From an uncultured Fidelibacterota bacterium (GTDB taxonomy: Bacteria; Fidelibacterota; Marinisomatia; Marinisomatales; UBA1611): a stretch of DNA of 5,570 nt. Position 1 is the stretch's first letter, and every line of letters starts with the position of its first letter. The position numbers and the translations under genes are program-made. The DNA is taken from NCBI GenBank assembly GCA_937893835.1, contig CALCSS010000105.1, forward strand, positions 1 to 5,570, in the 5' to 3' direction. Shown one piece after another: positions 5,396-5,570 of the stretch. Under the pieces are notes generated by a model that saw nothing but the letters and a program-made list of their open reading frames with translations, was not told the origin of the DNA and did no database searches.

Positions 5396-5570
5396 TTATC
5401 CAGATGTATCTGATTGGGGTAAGAATGCTTCTCTTGCAAAATAAAGTAAGAAGATCATTACAGAAATTATTGCTGCAAAACCCTGTATTCTATAGGTCGG
5501 ATCCTGAATTGTATTAAAATAAATAATGATATCCGGTAAAGTAAAAAATCCAATTACACCAAACAGATAA
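5396..5570 (-). CDS. C-terminal end of a membrane protein (5' part outside window)
   Basis: The minus strand from the right edge (first full codon at 5569) encodes 57 residues before TAA at 5396. It shows a hydrophobic segment from the edge (YLFGVIGFFTLPDIIIYF), a short polar loop (NTIQDPTYRIQG), a second segment (FAAIISVMIFLLYFA) and a short polar tail ending in PQSDTSG. Two membrane helices at the end of a larger or small membrane protein are the natural reading. Too little is present to name the family. It is followed by two hairpins, the second an intrinsic terminator, so this gene ends its transcription unit. The other minus-strand frame is closed by a stop near the edge. Confidence 0.6.
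   Translation of the reverse strand, partial: YLFGVIGFFTLPDIIIYFNTIQDPTYRIQGFAAIISVMIFLLYFAREAFLPQSDTSG

Overview
The window is AT-rich (roughly 60% A+T by eye), densely packed bacterial DNA with nearly all genes on the minus strand. Several traits fit a marine member of the Fibrobacterota-Chlorobi-Bacteroidota side of the tree, most likely Candidatus Marinimicrobia (SAR406/Neomarinimicrobiota). These traits are a secreted enzyme with a C-terminal dockerin-type calcium repeat and a small Cys/Trp-rich N-terminal segment, a signal peptide ending in Ala-Gln, and a small beta-rich protein ending in Phe. The assignment is an inference from protein style, not from a marker gene.

Layout, left to right. 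(1) 1-648, minus: a HAD-superfamily phosphatase of the phosphoglycolate phosphatase type, cut by the left edge. (2) 684-1853, minus: a secreted alpha/beta hydrolase resembling the PETase/cutinase/dienelactone-hydrolase group, with a dockerin tail; it lies 35 nt upstream of the HAD gene and may share its transcript. (3) 1854-1997: a divergent intergenic region with a TGTCA-CAA-TGACA dyad between candidate promoters. (4) 1998-2234, plus: a 78-residue membrane protein and the only plus-strand gene. (5) 2235-2317: a very AT-rich convergent gap with a weak dyad. (6) 2318-2777, minus: two small genes of unknown function, one charged and soluble, one with two membrane segments. (7) 2804-2831: a clear intrinsic terminator for the next gene upstream. 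(8) 2861-3451, minus: a small exported, probably outer-membrane beta-barrel protein with a candidate promoter near 3564-3591. (9) 3601-5274, minus: a YtcJ-type metal-dependent amidohydrolase with a lipoprotein signal. (10) 5303-5375: a terminator and a second hairpin behind (11) the C-terminal end of a membrane protein entering from the right edge.

The genes do not form one obvious pathway. The best-defined products are two exported hydrolases (a polyester-hydrolase-like serine esterase and an amidohydrolase lipoprotein) and an outer-membrane-like protein, which suggests an envelope or scavenging role; this is inference. The most notable points are the PETase-like fold combined with a dockerin and a modified nucleophile elbow, and a pair of terminators sharing conserved flanks, each sitting about 34-38 nt before the next start codon. 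No tRNA, rRNA, CRISPR array, insertion sequence or clear new multi-gene system was found.
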